DNA of 64,000 bases from Robiginitalea aestuariiviva (GTDB taxonomy: Bacteria; Bacteroidota; Bacteroidia; Flavobacteriales; Flavobacteriaceae): positions 177,468-241,467 of the forward strand of contig NZ_JARPUQ010000001.1 in the NCBI RefSeq assembly GCF_029537735.1. The letters run 5' to 3'. Under the pieces are notes generated by a model, which was given only the letters and a program-made list of their open reading frames with translations, did no database searches and was not told the origin of the DNA. A program made the position numbers and the translations under genes. This document shows, in pieces, positions 16,899-25,789 of the stretch; positions within the stretch are counted from its first letter, which is position 1; the number at the start of each line of letters is the position of its first letter.

Positions 16899-18287
16899 CT
16901 ATAGCGCTTTTACGGCAGCCTTGAACTGGTTGCCGCGGTCTTCGTAATTCTCGAACAGGTCAAAACTCGCGCAGGCCGGGGAAAGCAGTACGGTGTCTCC
17001 CCGCTCCGCGATCTTGTACGCCACCTTTACGGCCTCGGACATGGCAACGGTTTCTACCAGCAGGTCTACGGCCCGGCCAAAGGCTTCCACAATGGGGGTG
17101 TTGTCTACCCCCAGGCAGATGATCGCCTTTACCTTTTCCCGTACCAGGGGCATCAGGGCGCTGTAGTCGTTGCCCTTGTCTACCCCGCCCACTATCCAGA
17201 TGGTGGGCGCCTTCATGCTCTCCAGGGCAAAATAAGTGGCATTCACATTGGTAGCCTTGGAGTCGTTGATGTACTGCACATGGTGGATTTTCAGGACGGG
17301 CTCCAACCGGTGGGGCGCCCCCTGGAAATTGGCCACGCTCTGGCGGATGGTTTCTTTACGGATGCCCAGCAAACGGGCAACCGTGGCCGCAGCCATGGTA
17401 TTTTTTACGTTGTGGCGGCCCTGCAGGGCCAGAGATTCGGTGCTCATGAGCAAGGTGTCGTTTTCTGTTTGATTTGTCTTAATTGCCAGGTGCTGCCCTT
17501 CCAGCCATGCGCCTTCGGGCAACGGTTGCTCCAGGGAACAGGCCCAGCATTTGGGGGCCAGCTCTGCGGGATGCAGGTTTTCGGACAACACGGGGTCGTC
17601 CAGGTCGTAAATAAGGTGGTCCGCTCCGGTCTGGTTTTCCGCCAGGCGCAACTTGGCCTGGATGTACCGCTCCATCTGGTAGCCGTAACGGTCCAGATGG
17701 TCCGGGGTAATGTTGGTGATCACCCCGATGTGGGGGCGGAAGGCCATGATGCCGTCCAACTGGAAGCTGCTTACTTCCAGTACGTAAACCGGGTGCGGGT
17801 CCTCGGCCACCATACGGGCAAAGCTGTTGCCGATGTTCCCGGCCAAACCCGCCTGCAATCCGCCCTGGGTTAGCAGGTGGTGGGTAAGCAGGGTAGTGGT
17901 GGTTTTCCCATTGCTCCCGGTAATGGCCACCAGGGTGGCATCGCAGAACCAGGAGGCAAATTCGATCTCGGAAATGACCGGCGTACCCTGGGCCACCAGG
18001 GCCTGCACCAGGGGTACGGTATCCGGGATGCCGGGCGATTTCACACAGAGGTCTGCCTTAAGGACGCGGGCCTCGGTATGCTGCCCCTCTTCCCAGGGGA
18101 TGCCAGCATCCTCCAGTAGTTTCTTATACTCCGGGGCAATGGCGCCTTTGTCCGAGACAAAGACCTCATAGCCCTTTTGTTTCCCCAAAAGGGCCGCTCC
18201 GGTCCCACTCTCCCCAGAGCCCAGGACAATAAGCCGGCCGCCTTTTTTCAGGGCCTCCACCTTCCTATGTGTTTTGGGCTGTACCAT
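16899..18287 (-). CDS. murD: UDP-N-acetylmuramoylalanine--D-glutamate ligase
   Basis: 462-residue cytoplasmic Mur ligase adding D-Glu. It has an N-terminal dinucleotide-like motif LGSGESGTGAALL (about 22-34), an ATP loop AITGSNGKTTTTLL near 116-129, and the C-terminal domain with INDSKATNVNATYFAL near 310. It abuts mraY with no gap (murD starts at 18287, mraY ends at 18288). Normal length. Confidence 0.97.
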   Translation of the reverse strand: MVQPKTHRKVEALKKGGRLIVLGSGESGTGAALLGKQKGYEVFVSDKGAIAPEYKKLLEDAGIPWEEGQHTEARVLKADLCVKSPGIPDTVPLVQALVAQGTPVISEIEFASWFCDATLVAITGSNGKTTTTLLTHHLLTQGGLQAGLAGNIGNSFARMVAEDPHPVYVLEVSSFQLDGIMAFRPHIGVITNITPDHLDRYGYQMERYIQAKLRLAENQTGADHLIYDLDDPVLSENLHPAELAPKCWACSLEQPLPEGAWLEGQHLAIKTNQTENDTLLMSTESLALQGRHNVKNTMAAATVARLLGIRKETIRQSVANFQGAPHRLEPVLKIHHVQYINDSKATNVNATYFALESMKAPTIWIVGGVDKGNDYSALMPLVREKVKAIICLGVDNTPIVEAFGRAVDLLVETVAMSEAVKVAYKIAERGDTVLLSPACASFDLFENYEDRGNQFKAAVKAL

Positions 18288-19511
18288 CTATCGCACTTTC
18301 AGGGTTACGATGGTTACAATGGCGAGCAGGATGCCGATAATCCAGAAACGGGTCACGATCTTACTTTCGTGGTAGCCCATCTTCTGGTAGTGGTGGTGCA
18401 GGGGAGCCATCCGGAAAATGCGCCGGCCCTCCCCGGTTTTGCGTTTGGTGTACTTGAAATAACTGACCTGCAGCATGACTGACAGGGACTCTGCGAAGAA
18501 GATTCCACACAGAATTGGGATCAGCAATTCCTTCCGTACGATCAGGGCTATTACGGCAATGACCCCGCCAATGGTGAGGCTGCCCGTATCGCCCATAAAA
18601 ATCTGGGCAGGAAAGGCGTTGTACCACAGAAAACCCACCAGAGCTCCCACAAAGGCGGCAATAAACACCACCAGTTCCCCGGCCCGGGGAATAAAGAAGA
18701 TATCCAGGTAATCGGAGAAAATCACGTTCCCGGAAACCCAGGCAAAAATGCCCAGGGTCAGGACGATAATGGCCGAGGTGCCTGCGGCCAGCCCGTCGAT
18801 ACCGTCGGTGAGGTTGGCGCCGTTGGAAACAGCCGTGACAATAAAGATCACAATGGGGATGAAGATAAGCCAGGCGTATTGCTCGGCCCCTTCCCCCATC
18901 CAGGAGATCCAGCTGGCGTAATCGAGTTGGTTGTTTTTAAAGAAGGGCACGTTGGTTTTCAGGGATTTGACCTCGGCCCCTCCGGCCTCCCCGCCCATCA
19001 CCACCTCCTGTGCCACGGGCGCTACGGCTTGTTCTCTCATGGTCACCTGGGGGTGGAAATACAGTACCGCCCCAACCATCAGCCCCAGCACCACCTGCCC
19101 GGTGACCTTGAACCGACCCTTGAGGCCTTTTTTGTTCTTGCGGAAAATCTTGATGTAGTCGTCAATAAACCCGATCACCCCCATCCAGATCATAGTCACG
19201 ATCAAAAGGATGACGTAAATGTTATCCAGGCGGGCGAACAACAGGGTGGGAATCAGGGTGGAGCCGATAATCAGGATCCCGCCCATAGTGGGGGTCCCGG
19301 CCTTTTGCTGCTGTCCTTCCAGGCCCAAATCCCGTATGGTTTCCCCGATCTGCCGCCGGCGCAGGTACCCGATAACGCGTTTGCCGTATACCGTGGCCAG
19401 CACCAGGGACAACAGCACTGCCATGGCCGCCCGGAACGTCAGGAAGCGGAACAGGGTGGCTCCGGGGAACTGGTAGGCTTGCTCCAGGTATTCAAACAGG
19501 TAATACAGCAT
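18288..19511 (-). CDS. mraY: Phospho-N-acetylmuramoyl-pentapeptide-transferase
   Basis: 407-residue polytopic enzyme that transfers phospho-MurNAc-pentapeptide to undecaprenyl phosphate, making lipid I. Conserved signatures are GTPTMGG (about 72-78), [16 protein letters not shown] (about 115), [14 protein letters not shown] (about 224) and the [14 protein letters not shown] motif near 370. It is about 45 residues longer than the E. coli enzyme because of an extra segment after TM4 (region [15 protein letters not shown]). Longer MraY proteins are usual in this phylum as far as I recall. Confidence 0.97.
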   Translation of the reverse strand: MLYYLFEYLEQAYQFPGATLFRFLTFRAAMAVLLSLVLATVYGKRVIGYLRRRQIGETIRDLGLEGQQQKAGTPTMGGILIIGSTLIPTLLFARLDNIYVILLIVTMIWMGVIGFIDDYIKIFRKNKKGLKGRFKVTGQVVLGLMVGAVLYFHPQVTMREQAVAPVAQEVVMGGEAGGAEVKSLKTNVPFFKNNQLDYASWISWMGEGAEQYAWLIFIPIVIFIVTAVSNGANLTDGIDGLAAGTSAIIVLTLGIFAWVSGNVIFSDYLDIFFIPRAGELVVFIAAFVGALVGFLWYNAFPAQIFMGDTGSLTIGGVIAVIALIVRKELLIPILCGIFFAESLSVMLQVSYFKYTKRKTGEGRRIFRMAPLHHHYQKMGYHESKIVTRFWIIGILLAIVTIVTLKVR

Positions 19512-19535
19512 AGTGTTTCTTTCTTTTCGTTGGGG

Positions 19536-21029
19536 TTACCGTTTCGAGTTCCGGTTTCCGGCCTCTTCCGATGCCAGGTCCTCCAATACCTCCCGGACCC
19601 TCTTGAAATCGTCAAAATCCCTGCGGACCCCGGCGATTTCCTGATAGGTTTCGTGGCCTTTGCCGGCCACCAGGATGATGTCCCCCGGGGCCGCCAGTTT
19701 ACAAGCCGTGCGAATGGCCTGGGCCCGGTCCGTGATAGACAGGACTTTTCGCACATGCTGGGGCTCTACCCCTTTTTCCATTTCGGCAATGATGGTTTCC
19801 GGGTCCTCGGACCTCGGGTTGTCCGAGGTGAAGATGGTGGTGTTACTCATTTCCGATGCGATATGACCCATTACCGGACGCTTAGACTTGTCGCGATCAC
19901 CACCACACCCCACTACGGTGATGACGCTTTCATTTCCAGTCCTCAATGCGCCAATGGTCGTCAGCACATTTTTTAAGGCGTCCGGCGTATGGGCATAATC
20001 AACAATAGCCGTTATACGCTGCCCGGAGATAAAATACTGGAAGCGCCCGTCTACGGTTTGCAGGCCGCTGAGCAACTTCAGGATCTCCAGGGTTTCCAGC
20101 CCCAGGAGGCTGGCTGTGGCATAGATTGCCAGAATATTGTAGGCATTAAAGGACCCGATCAGTTTGGTCCACACCTCATTCTCCTGGATTTTCAGCAACT
20201 GCCCGTCCAGTTGTTGCTCCAGGATCTGCGCCCGGAAATCCGCATAGGACTTGAGCGCATAAGTATATTTTCGGGCGCGGGTGTTCTGGATCATGAACAA
20301 CCCGTTTTTGTCGTCTGCATTGGTAAGCGCAAAGGCCGTGGGCGGCAGGTCGTCAAACAACCGCTTTTTGGTATCGCGGTAGGCTGCAAAGGTTTTGTGG
20401 TAGTCCAGGTGGTCGTGGGAAAGGTTGGTAAAGATGGCCCCGTGGAACCGCAGTCCGGCCGTACGCCCCTGGGCAATCCCGTGGGAACTTACTTCCATAA
20501 AACAATACTCCACCCCTTCCTGGCTCATCTCTGCCAGGTATTTGTTGATGGACAGGGCATCCGGGGTGGTATGGGTAGCCGGGTGTTCGGTTTCGTCCAC
20601 CAAGACGCGGATCGTGGAAAGCAGGCCCACCTTGAAGCCCGCCGCCTTGAACAGCTGGTAGAGCAGGCTGGTAACCGTGGTTTTGCCGTTGGTACCCGTT
20701 ACCCCGACCAGTTTGAGGTTGGCAGACGGGTTGCCATACTGGTTAGACGCCATTACGGCAAGCGCCTGTTGGGAATCGGCCACCTCCACATAGGTCACCC
20801 CTTCCTGAAGGGCCTCGGGCAGGGCTTCGCAGATCACGGCCCGGGCTCCGTTTTTTACGGCCGCATCGATAAAATCATGACCATCCGAAAGGGTGCCCCG
20901 GATCGCCACAAAGGCATCGGCACTGCCGGCTTTGCGGGAGTCGAAGCACAGCCCGCCCACCGGGATGGCGGTACTTCCGCTCACTGCCCGCAGGGCTACG
21001 CCGTATAAAAGGTCTTTCAGCGGCTTCAT
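19536..21029 (-). CDS. murE: UDP-N-acetylmuramoyl-L-alanyl-D-glutamate--2,6-diaminopimelate ligase
   Basis: 497-residue Mur ligase adding the third peptide residue. The ATP loop VGVTGTNGKTTVTSLL is near residues 106-121. The specificity motif DNPR (in TSDNPRSEDPE, about residue 400) is the meso-diaminopimelate signature, whereas lysine-adding enzymes usually have a different tetrad. This predicts a DAP-type cell wall. Its first bases overlap the ftsI stop by 4 bp and 24 bp separate it from mraY. Confidence 0.97.
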   Translation of the reverse strand: MKPLKDLLYGVALRAVSGSTAIPVGGLCFDSRKAGSADAFVAIRGTLSDGHDFIDAAVKNGARAVICEALPEALQEGVTYVEVADSQQALAVMASNQYGNPSANLKLVGVTGTNGKTTVTSLLYQLFKAAGFKVGLLSTIRVLVDETEHPATHTTPDALSINKYLAEMSQEGVEYCFMEVSSHGIAQGRTAGLRFHGAIFTNLSHDHLDYHKTFAAYRDTKKRLFDDLPPTAFALTNADDKNGLFMIQNTRARKYTYALKSYADFRAQILEQQLDGQLLKIQENEVWTKLIGSFNAYNILAIYATASLLGLETLEILKLLSGLQTVDGRFQYFISGQRITAIVDYAHTPDALKNVLTTIGALRTGNESVITVVGCGGDRDKSKRPVMGHIASEMSNTTIFTSDNPRSEDPETIIAEMEKGVEPQHVRKVLSITDRAQAIRTACKLAAPGDIILVAGKGHETYQEIAGVRRDFDDFKRVREVLEDLASEEAGNRNSKR

Positions 21030-23032
21030 GACAATTCCAGTACGATGCGTTTCACTTTTTTCAGGTCTGTTCCCTTGGAAACGGACTGGCGACGGACCTT
21101 GCCGTTGCCGCGGATCTCCACCTCAACCCCCAGGTTTTCCAGGATGGAAAGGGCGTCCATCCCGCTCATCCCCCGTAGGTCCGGCAGGGTCTTTAGGGGT
21201 TCGCGAACTTTTTCGAAATAGGCCTGGTATTCCTGCTCCAGTTCCGGGGTTTCCAGCCCCAGGCGCTCCAGCCGCTCTTCAATGGGCTGGTTGGCGATGA
21301 TTTTCTGGGCCACGGAGCGGAATACGGGCCCGGACACATCGGCCCCGTAATACCCCCGCGCCTTATCCGGCTCGTGAATCACCACAATACAGGAATACTG
21401 CGGGTTTTCTGCCGGGAAATACCCCGCAAACGTGGAGATATAGGCCAGTTTCTCAGGGTCCCGCTGGGCGTAATTCTTCTGGGCCGTGCCGGTCTTGCCC
21501 GCCATGGACAGATAGGGGGTCTCCAGACGGTGACCGGTACCGTGGGGCATGGCTACCACATTGCGCAGCAACTGCTGCACCTTGGCCACGGTTTGTTTGG
21601 AACAGACGGCAGGGTTCAGGACTTCCTTTTCGAAGCGGCGCACCGTCCGGTCCCATTCCCGTACTTCCTTGATCAGGCGCGGGCGCACCAGCTCCCCGCC
21701 GTTGGCAATGGCATTGTAAAAAGCCAGGGTCTGCAGGGGAGTCATGGACACCTCGTACCCGTGCGACATCCAGGCCAGGGAAATTCCGGACCAGCCCTTG
21801 TCTCCGGGGCTCCGCAGCACAGGCTGTCCTTCACCCTTGATGGGCAGGCCCAGGTCTTTGTGCAGCCCCATTTCCATCAGCCGGTTTACAAACTGCTGGG
21901 GATGTTCCTTATAGCCGTTGTGGATGATTTTGGCAAAGGCGGTGTTGGAGGAAACCTCGAAGGCCTTGCCCACGCTGATTTCCCCGTAGCCCCCGTGACG
22001 GGAATCCCGCACTACCCGGTCGTAGATGCGCCAGTACCCCTTCTCGGTATCCACTACGGTTGCCGTATCTACTATCCCGTCTTCCAATGCAGCCACCAGG
22101 GACATCAGCTTAAAGGTGGAGCCCGGCTCGTGGGATTCCCCAATGGCGTAATTCAGCCGCTCGTAATAGGTACCTTCAGAGGTGCGGCCCAGGTTGCTGA
22201 TCGCTTTGATCTCGCCGGTAGCCACCTCCATGACGATCACGCTCCCATGTTCGGCCTGGTAGGCTTCCAGCTGCTGCAACAAGGCGTGGTGCGCAATATC
22301 CTGGATGTTGATGTCGATGGTGGAGATCACATCGTACCCGTCCTGGGGTTCAATGATGTTGTCCAGGCCAATGGGCTTCCACTGCCCTTTGGCTATACGT
22401 TGTTTAAGGCGCTTGCCCTCCATGCCGCGCAGGTAGTTCCCAAAGGCACCTTCCAGGCCTACCCGGGTGGCGTAGCCGTTTTCATCAAAACGCTCGTACC
22501 CCACGCTGCGCTCTGCAATCTTGCCCAACGGGTGTTCCCGTACCGTGCGCTGTTCAACGATCAGCCCCCCTTTGTACGGCCCTTTGCGGAAAAGCGGAAA
22601 GTCCCTGAGCGCAGTATATTCCGAATAATCGAGGCTGCGTGCCACCAGGGCGTACCGGTTCTGGTTGGCCCGGGCTTTGCGCAACAGTTTTTCATAATGG
22701 GTGGCCGGCTGCCCCAACAGCTTGCCCAGGGCAGCCGAAAGCGGCCCCACCCCTTCGCGGAAATCGGCATCTGAAACGGTTACCGCATCGAAGCGGATGG
22801 TGTATTTGGTCACCGAGGTAGCCAGCAGGCTGCCATCGTCCGAATAGAGGTTGCCCCGGTTCGGGGCAATGGTAAACATCTTTTCGGTGCGTTGCATGGC
22901 CAGTTCCCGGTATTTATCCCCGTCTACGGTCTGTATGTTCACCAGCTTGAAAACCACGGCCAGGGCAAACACAAAGAGGCCCCCGGCAACCAGGTACAAG
23001 CGGATCAGGATATGTTTTGGGGTAATGGCCAA
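21026..23032 (-). CDS. ftsI: Septal peptidoglycan transpeptidase FtsI (PBP3) with C-terminal PASTA domain
   Basis: 668-residue class B penicillin-binding protein. A single membrane anchor is at about residues 11-28, followed by the PBP dimerisation domain and a transpeptidase domain with the catalytic Ser motif STFK (about 303-306), SSN (about 358-360) and KTGT (about 509-512). The last 60 residues (LPDLRGMSGMDALSILENLG and onward) form one PASTA repeat, absent from E. coli FtsI but common in this phylum. The start codon is TTG at 23032; no ATG fits. It lies 3 bp after ftsL. Confidence 0.96.
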   Translation of the reverse strand: MAITPKHILIRLYLVAGGLFVFALAVVFKLVNIQTVDGDKYRELAMQRTEKMFTIAPNRGNLYSDDGSLLATSVTKYTIRFDAVTVSDADFREGVGPLSAALGKLLGQPATHYEKLLRKARANQNRYALVARSLDYSEYTALRDFPLFRKGPYKGGLIVEQRTVREHPLGKIAERSVGYERFDENGYATRVGLEGAFGNYLRGMEGKRLKQRIAKGQWKPIGLDNIIEPQDGYDVISTIDINIQDIAHHALLQQLEAYQAEHGSVIVMEVATGEIKAISNLGRTSEGTYYERLNYAIGESHEPGSTFKLMSLVAALEDGIVDTATVVDTEKGYWRIYDRVVRDSRHGGYGEISVGKAFEVSSNTAFAKIIHNGYKEHPQQFVNRLMEMGLHKDLGLPIKGEGQPVLRSPGDKGWSGISLAWMSHGYEVSMTPLQTLAFYNAIANGGELVRPRLIKEVREWDRTVRRFEKEVLNPAVCSKQTVAKVQQLLRNVVAMPHGTGHRLETPYLSMAGKTGTAQKNYAQRDPEKLAYISTFAGYFPAENPQYSCIVVIHEPDKARGYYGADVSGPVFRSVAQKIIANQPIEERLERLGLETPELEQEYQAYFEKVREPLKTLPDLRGMSGMDALSILENLGVEVEIRGNGKVRRQSVSKGTDLKKVKRIVLELS

Positions 23033-23035
23033 GGT

Positions 23036-23353
23036 TTATTCGGTTGGGGTGACAATGAGTTTACGCGGCGGGGTCTGGGCTGGTAACAGGCCTACTTCCT
23101 GTACCCGCTGGCGGATGGCGGACTCCAGCTTGAGTTGCTGCACCCGGGAGCGGGTTTCCACAAACTCGCTTCGCAATTCCCGCACCTGATCGCTAAGCGC
23201 GGCAATCTGGTGGACCTTGCGGTCCGCTGCATGGGAACTGGCAATCATGGCCGTGGCCAGGGCGGAGAAAAAGAGGATGAACTTCCAGTTGCGGGAAGCA
23301 TCGGCGCTAACCAAAAAGCGTCCTTTCAAAATGGCGAACAAACTCTGTTTCAT
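23036..23353 (-). CDS. ftsL: FtsL-like cell division protein
   Basis: 105-residue bitopic protein: a cytoplasmic N-terminus, a transmembrane helix at about residues 24-42 (FILFFSALATAMIASSHAA) and a periplasmic coiled coil of about 45 residues with leucine/valine heptads. The primary sequence is too divergent to name by itself; size, topology and position between rsmH and ftsI define it. It should complex with FtsQ. Confidence 0.85.
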   Translation of the reverse strand: MKQSLFAILKGRFLVSADASRNWKFILFFSALATAMIASSHAADRKVHQIAALSDQVRELRSEFVETRSRVQQLKLESAIRQRVQEVGLLPAQTPPRKLIVTPTE

Positions 23354-23366
23354 GCGTTTTACTTTT

Positions 23367-24281
23367 TTATTTCGATTCCTGCCGTTCCGCTATGCGGAGT
23401 TTGGCACTTCGGGCTCTGGGGTTGATCCGGATCTCCTCCTCGGAAGGCACAATCAGTTTACCTACCGCCTTCAGGGGCCGGATAGGGTTTCCGTAGAAAT
23501 CCTTGTCCACCTCCCCTTCAAACTTGCCTGCGCGGATAAAGCGCTTGGCCAGCCGGTCTTCCAGGGAATGGTAGCTGATCAGGCTCAGCCGCCCGCCCGT
23601 GCGAAGCAGTTCCGGGGTTTGTTCCAGGAATTCACGCAGCACTTGCAATTCCTGGTTTACCTCCATCCGGATAGCCTGGTATACCTGGGCCAATCCTTTA
23701 TTTTCCTTTCCCCTGGGCATGCAGGGCTGTACCACCTCGCGCAAATCTGCCGTGGTACGCAGCGGCTCGTGCTCCCGCGCATTGATCAGCGCCCGTGCTA
23801 CCTGGGCGGCGTTGCGCAGTTCCCCGTAATCGCGAAACAGGTCCCGCAACTGCTCAAAGGAATAGGTGCCCACAACGTCGCGTGCCGAGAGGCTCCCCCT
23901 GCGACTCATCCGCATATCCAGTTCCCCTTCCAGGCGAGTGGAAAACCCGCGCTCGGCCTGGTCGAACTGATGGGAGGATACCCCAAAATCCGCGAGGATT
24001 CCATCAACCTTCAGAATGCCATAGAACTTTAAAAACCGTTTCAGGTACCGGAAGTTTTCGTGGATCAGCATAAACCGATCATCTTCCGGGGCGTTGGCCA
24101 GGGCATCCTCATCCTGATCGAAGGCGATCAGCCTTCCGGCGGGACCCAACCTGCGGAGGATTTCCCTGCTGTGGCCGCCACCGCCAAAGGTGACATCCAC
24201 ATACACCCCGTCTTCGCGGATCGCGAGCCCGTCTACGGACTCCTGCAGCAGGACGGGGTTATGGTAAGGCGTCTCCGTCAT
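23367..24281 (-). CDS. rsmH: 16S rRNA (cytosine(1402)-N(4))-methyltransferase
   Basis: 304-residue SAM-dependent methyltransferase modifying C1402 of 16S rRNA in the decoding centre. The SAM motif VDVTFGGGGHSREIL lies at residues 28-42, with a second motif IAFDQDEDAL near 54, and the conserved GILADFGVSSHQFDQAERGFS segment (split here as GILADFGVSSHQFDQ) follows near 95-109. It overlaps mraZ by 23 bp. Normal length. Confidence 0.97.
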   Translation of the reverse strand: MTETPYHNPVLLQESVDGLAIREDGVYVDVTFGGGGHSREILRRLGPAGRLIAFDQDEDALANAPEDDRFMLIHENFRYLKRFLKFYGILKVDGILADFGVSSHQFDQAERGFSTRLEGELDMRMSRRGSLSARDVVGTYSFEQLRDLFRDYGELRNAAQVARALINAREHEPLRTTADLREVVQPCMPRGKENKGLAQVYQAIRMEVNQELQVLREFLEQTPELLRTGGRLSLISYHSLEDRLAKRFIRAGKFEGEVDKDFYGNPIRPLKAVGKLIVPSEEEIRINPRARSAKLRIAERQESK

Positions 24282-24723
24282 CGCCCATCACCTCTTCGGC
24301 CAGGTCTGCAAAACCTTCAGCCGTTTCCTCCAGTACTTTTTCGTATCGGTCTTTATCCCAGATCTCCATAATATTTATGGCAGAAGAGAGTACCACTTCC
24401 CGGGCAATGCCCGCCACCTCTATCAGGTTCTTAGGGATAAGCAGGCGACCGGTAGCGTCGATCTCCACGATCTTCACCCCGGCGGTAAACCTGCGGATAA
24501 AATCATTGTTCTTTTTCTTGAACCGGTTCTTCCGATGCATTTGCTGCATCAGCTGGTTCCACTCGGACATGGGATACAATTCCAGACAGGGCTGAAACAC
24601 AGAGCGCTTGATCACAAAGCCCTCATTGACCACAGGGGCCATCTGGTTTTTCAACGCCACAGGGATCATGACGCGCCCCTTGGCGTCGGCCTTACAATCG
24701 TATGTTCCCACAAATGTGATCAC
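24259..24723 (-). CDS. mraZ: Division/cell wall cluster transcriptional regulator MraZ
   Basis: MraZ is an AbrB-like ring-forming repressor of its own dcw promoter. I start it at the GTG at 24723, giving 154 residues that begin MITFVGTYDCKADAKGR, the normal family start. A longer frame from an ATG at 24789 would add 22 atypical residues and would place both the TAnnTTTG promoter element and the MraZ operator repeats inside the coding region, so it is rejected. Two AbrB/SpoVT domains are visible (about 5-55 and 83-130; the second begins VKIVEIDATGRLLIPKNLIE). First gene of the cluster. Confidence 0.95.
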   Translation of the reverse strand: MITFVGTYDCKADAKGRVMIPVALKNQMAPVVNEGFVIKRSVFQPCLELYPMSEWNQLMQQMHRKNRFKKKNNDFIRRFTAGVKIVEIDATGRLLIPKNLIEVAGIAREVVLSSAINIMEIWDKDRYEKVLEETAEGFADLAEEVMGDDGDALP

Positions 24724-24755
24724 GGAAAAGTCTGGTTGATTCCTGTTATAAAACT

Positions 24756-24763
24756 CAAATATA
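24756..24763 (-). promoter_or_regulatory. dcw promoter, -7 element
   Basis: On the minus strand this is TATATTTG, a perfect TAnnTTTG element. It is 32 bases upstream of the GTG start of mraZ, leaving a 5' UTR of roughly 25 bases. A TTTG lies about 25 bases further upstream, longer than the ideal spacing, and is embedded in the MraZ operator. No other strong promoter is visible until the terminator after ftsZ. Confidence 0.75.
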
Positions 24764-24772
24764 TAGAAATTA

Positions 24773-24800
24773 TTACCACATTTTACCACAAATTACCACT
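24773..24800 (-). promoter_or_regulatory. MraZ box: three direct repeats at 10-bp spacing
   Basis: On the plus strand TTACCACA occurs at 24773-24780 and 24783-24790 and TTACCACT at 24793-24800. Read on the minus strand the units are TGTGGTAA (AGTGGTAA for the first), one helical turn apart, immediately upstream of the -7 element. Known MraZ operators are tandem TGGG- or GTGG-like repeats at this spacing, bound by the MraZ ring. Autorepression of the whole dcw cluster is therefore expected. Confidence 0.8.
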
Positions 24801-24833
24801 TTGTGGATAAAATGCCGGATTTTAACGCCCTGA

Positions 24834-24848
24834 AGCACGTAACGTGCT
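24834..24848. promoter_or_regulatory. Perfect 15-bp palindrome in the mraZ/hydrolase divergent region
   Basis: AGCACGT (24834-24840), one central base, and ACGTGCT (24842-24848) form a perfect 7-1-7 palindrome. It lies between the dcw promoter and the divergent hydrolase promoter and is separate from the MraZ repeats. It could bind a dimeric regulator; no factor is identified. Confidence 0.45.
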
Positions 24849-24941
24849 GATTAATTGCATGCTCCGGGTGGGAAGACACCGCCTTCTCCACGCGCGCGGT
24901 CCGTGTGGAAAAACACACCGCACCCAGGCCCGCGCCAAGCC

Positions 24942-24970
24942 TTGCCATTAGGCGGAAATGCCTATATTTG
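24942..24970 (+). promoter_or_regulatory. Promoter of the alpha/beta hydrolase-engB operon
   Basis: TTG at 24942-24944, an 18-base spacer and TATATTTG at 24963-24970 match the Bacteroidota consensus completely. The -7 element ends 24 bases before the ATG at 24995, which supports that ATG over an upstream in-frame start at 24905. Confidence 0.8.
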
Positions 24971-24994
24971 CCACCTGACGACAAACCCCCGGGG

Positions 24995-25759
24995 ATGGAA
25001 GAACACATCATTTCGGAAGGCGGTTACCGCTATATTGAGCAAGGCGAGGGCACCCCTATGATTATCCTGCATGGCCTTATGGGCGGCCTAAGCAATTTTC
25101 AGGGTGTTTCCCGGCACTTCCCCTCCCGCGGCTACAAGGTTTTGATCCCGGAACTGCCTATTTACGACATGCCCCTGATCAAGACCAACGTCAAGAACTT
25201 TGCGCGTTTCCTGGAGCGTTTTATTGAATTTAAAGGCCTGAAAGACGTTATCCTTCTCGGGAATTCCCTGGGTGGCCACATTGGCCTGCTGCACACCAAG
25301 ATGTACCCGGAAATGGTTCGGGCCCTGGTAATTACCGGGAGTTCCGGGTTGTATGAAAGCGCCATGGGTGACGGATATCCCAAGCGGGGCGACTACGAAT
25401 TCATCAAGAAAAAGGCAGAAGACGTTTTCTACGACCCCAAGGTTGCGACCAAGGAAATCGTGGACGAGGTATTTGCTACGGTGAATGACCGGATGAAACT
25501 GGTCAAAACCCTTTCCATCGCCAAAAGCGCCATCCGCCATAACATGTCCAAGGACCTGCCCAAGATGAAAACGCCCACATGTATTATCTGGGGCGAAAAC
25601 GATACGGTTACCCCGCCGAAGGTGGCCGAGGAATTCCACCAGTTGTTGCCGGATTCCGACCTGTTCTGGATTCCCAAATGCGGGCACGCCCCCATGATGG
25701 AACACCCGGAGGATTTTAACAAGATCCTGGAAGGCTGGCTGCAGGCCCGGGGGTTCTGA
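24995..25759 (+). CDS. Alpha/beta-fold hydrolase
   Basis: 254 residues from the ATG at 24995. An alpha/beta hydrolase with the oxyanion HGLMGGLSNF segment (about 25-34), nucleophile elbow GNSLGG (Ser near residue 91), Asp in WGENDTVTPP (about 205) and catalytic His in CGHAPMMEHPE (about 230). No signal peptide, so cytoplasmic. The substrate is unknown. It is divergent from mraZ and 30 bp upstream of engB, probably in one transcript. Confidence 0.88.
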   Translation: MEEHIISEGGYRYIEQGEGTPMIILHGLMGGLSNFQGVSRHFPSRGYKVLIPELPIYDMPLIKTNVKNFARFLERFIEFKGLKDVILLGNSLGGHIGLLHTKMYPEMVRALVITGSSGLYESAMGDGYPKRGDYEFIKKKAEDVFYDPKVATKEIVDEVFATVNDRMKLVKTLSIAKSAIRHNMSKDLPKMKTPTCIIWGENDTVTPPKVAEEFHQLLPDSDLFWIPKCGHAPMMEHPEDFNKILEGWLQARGF

Positions 25760-25789
25760 CCCGACCCCTCCCCTTAACCCCATACCGCC

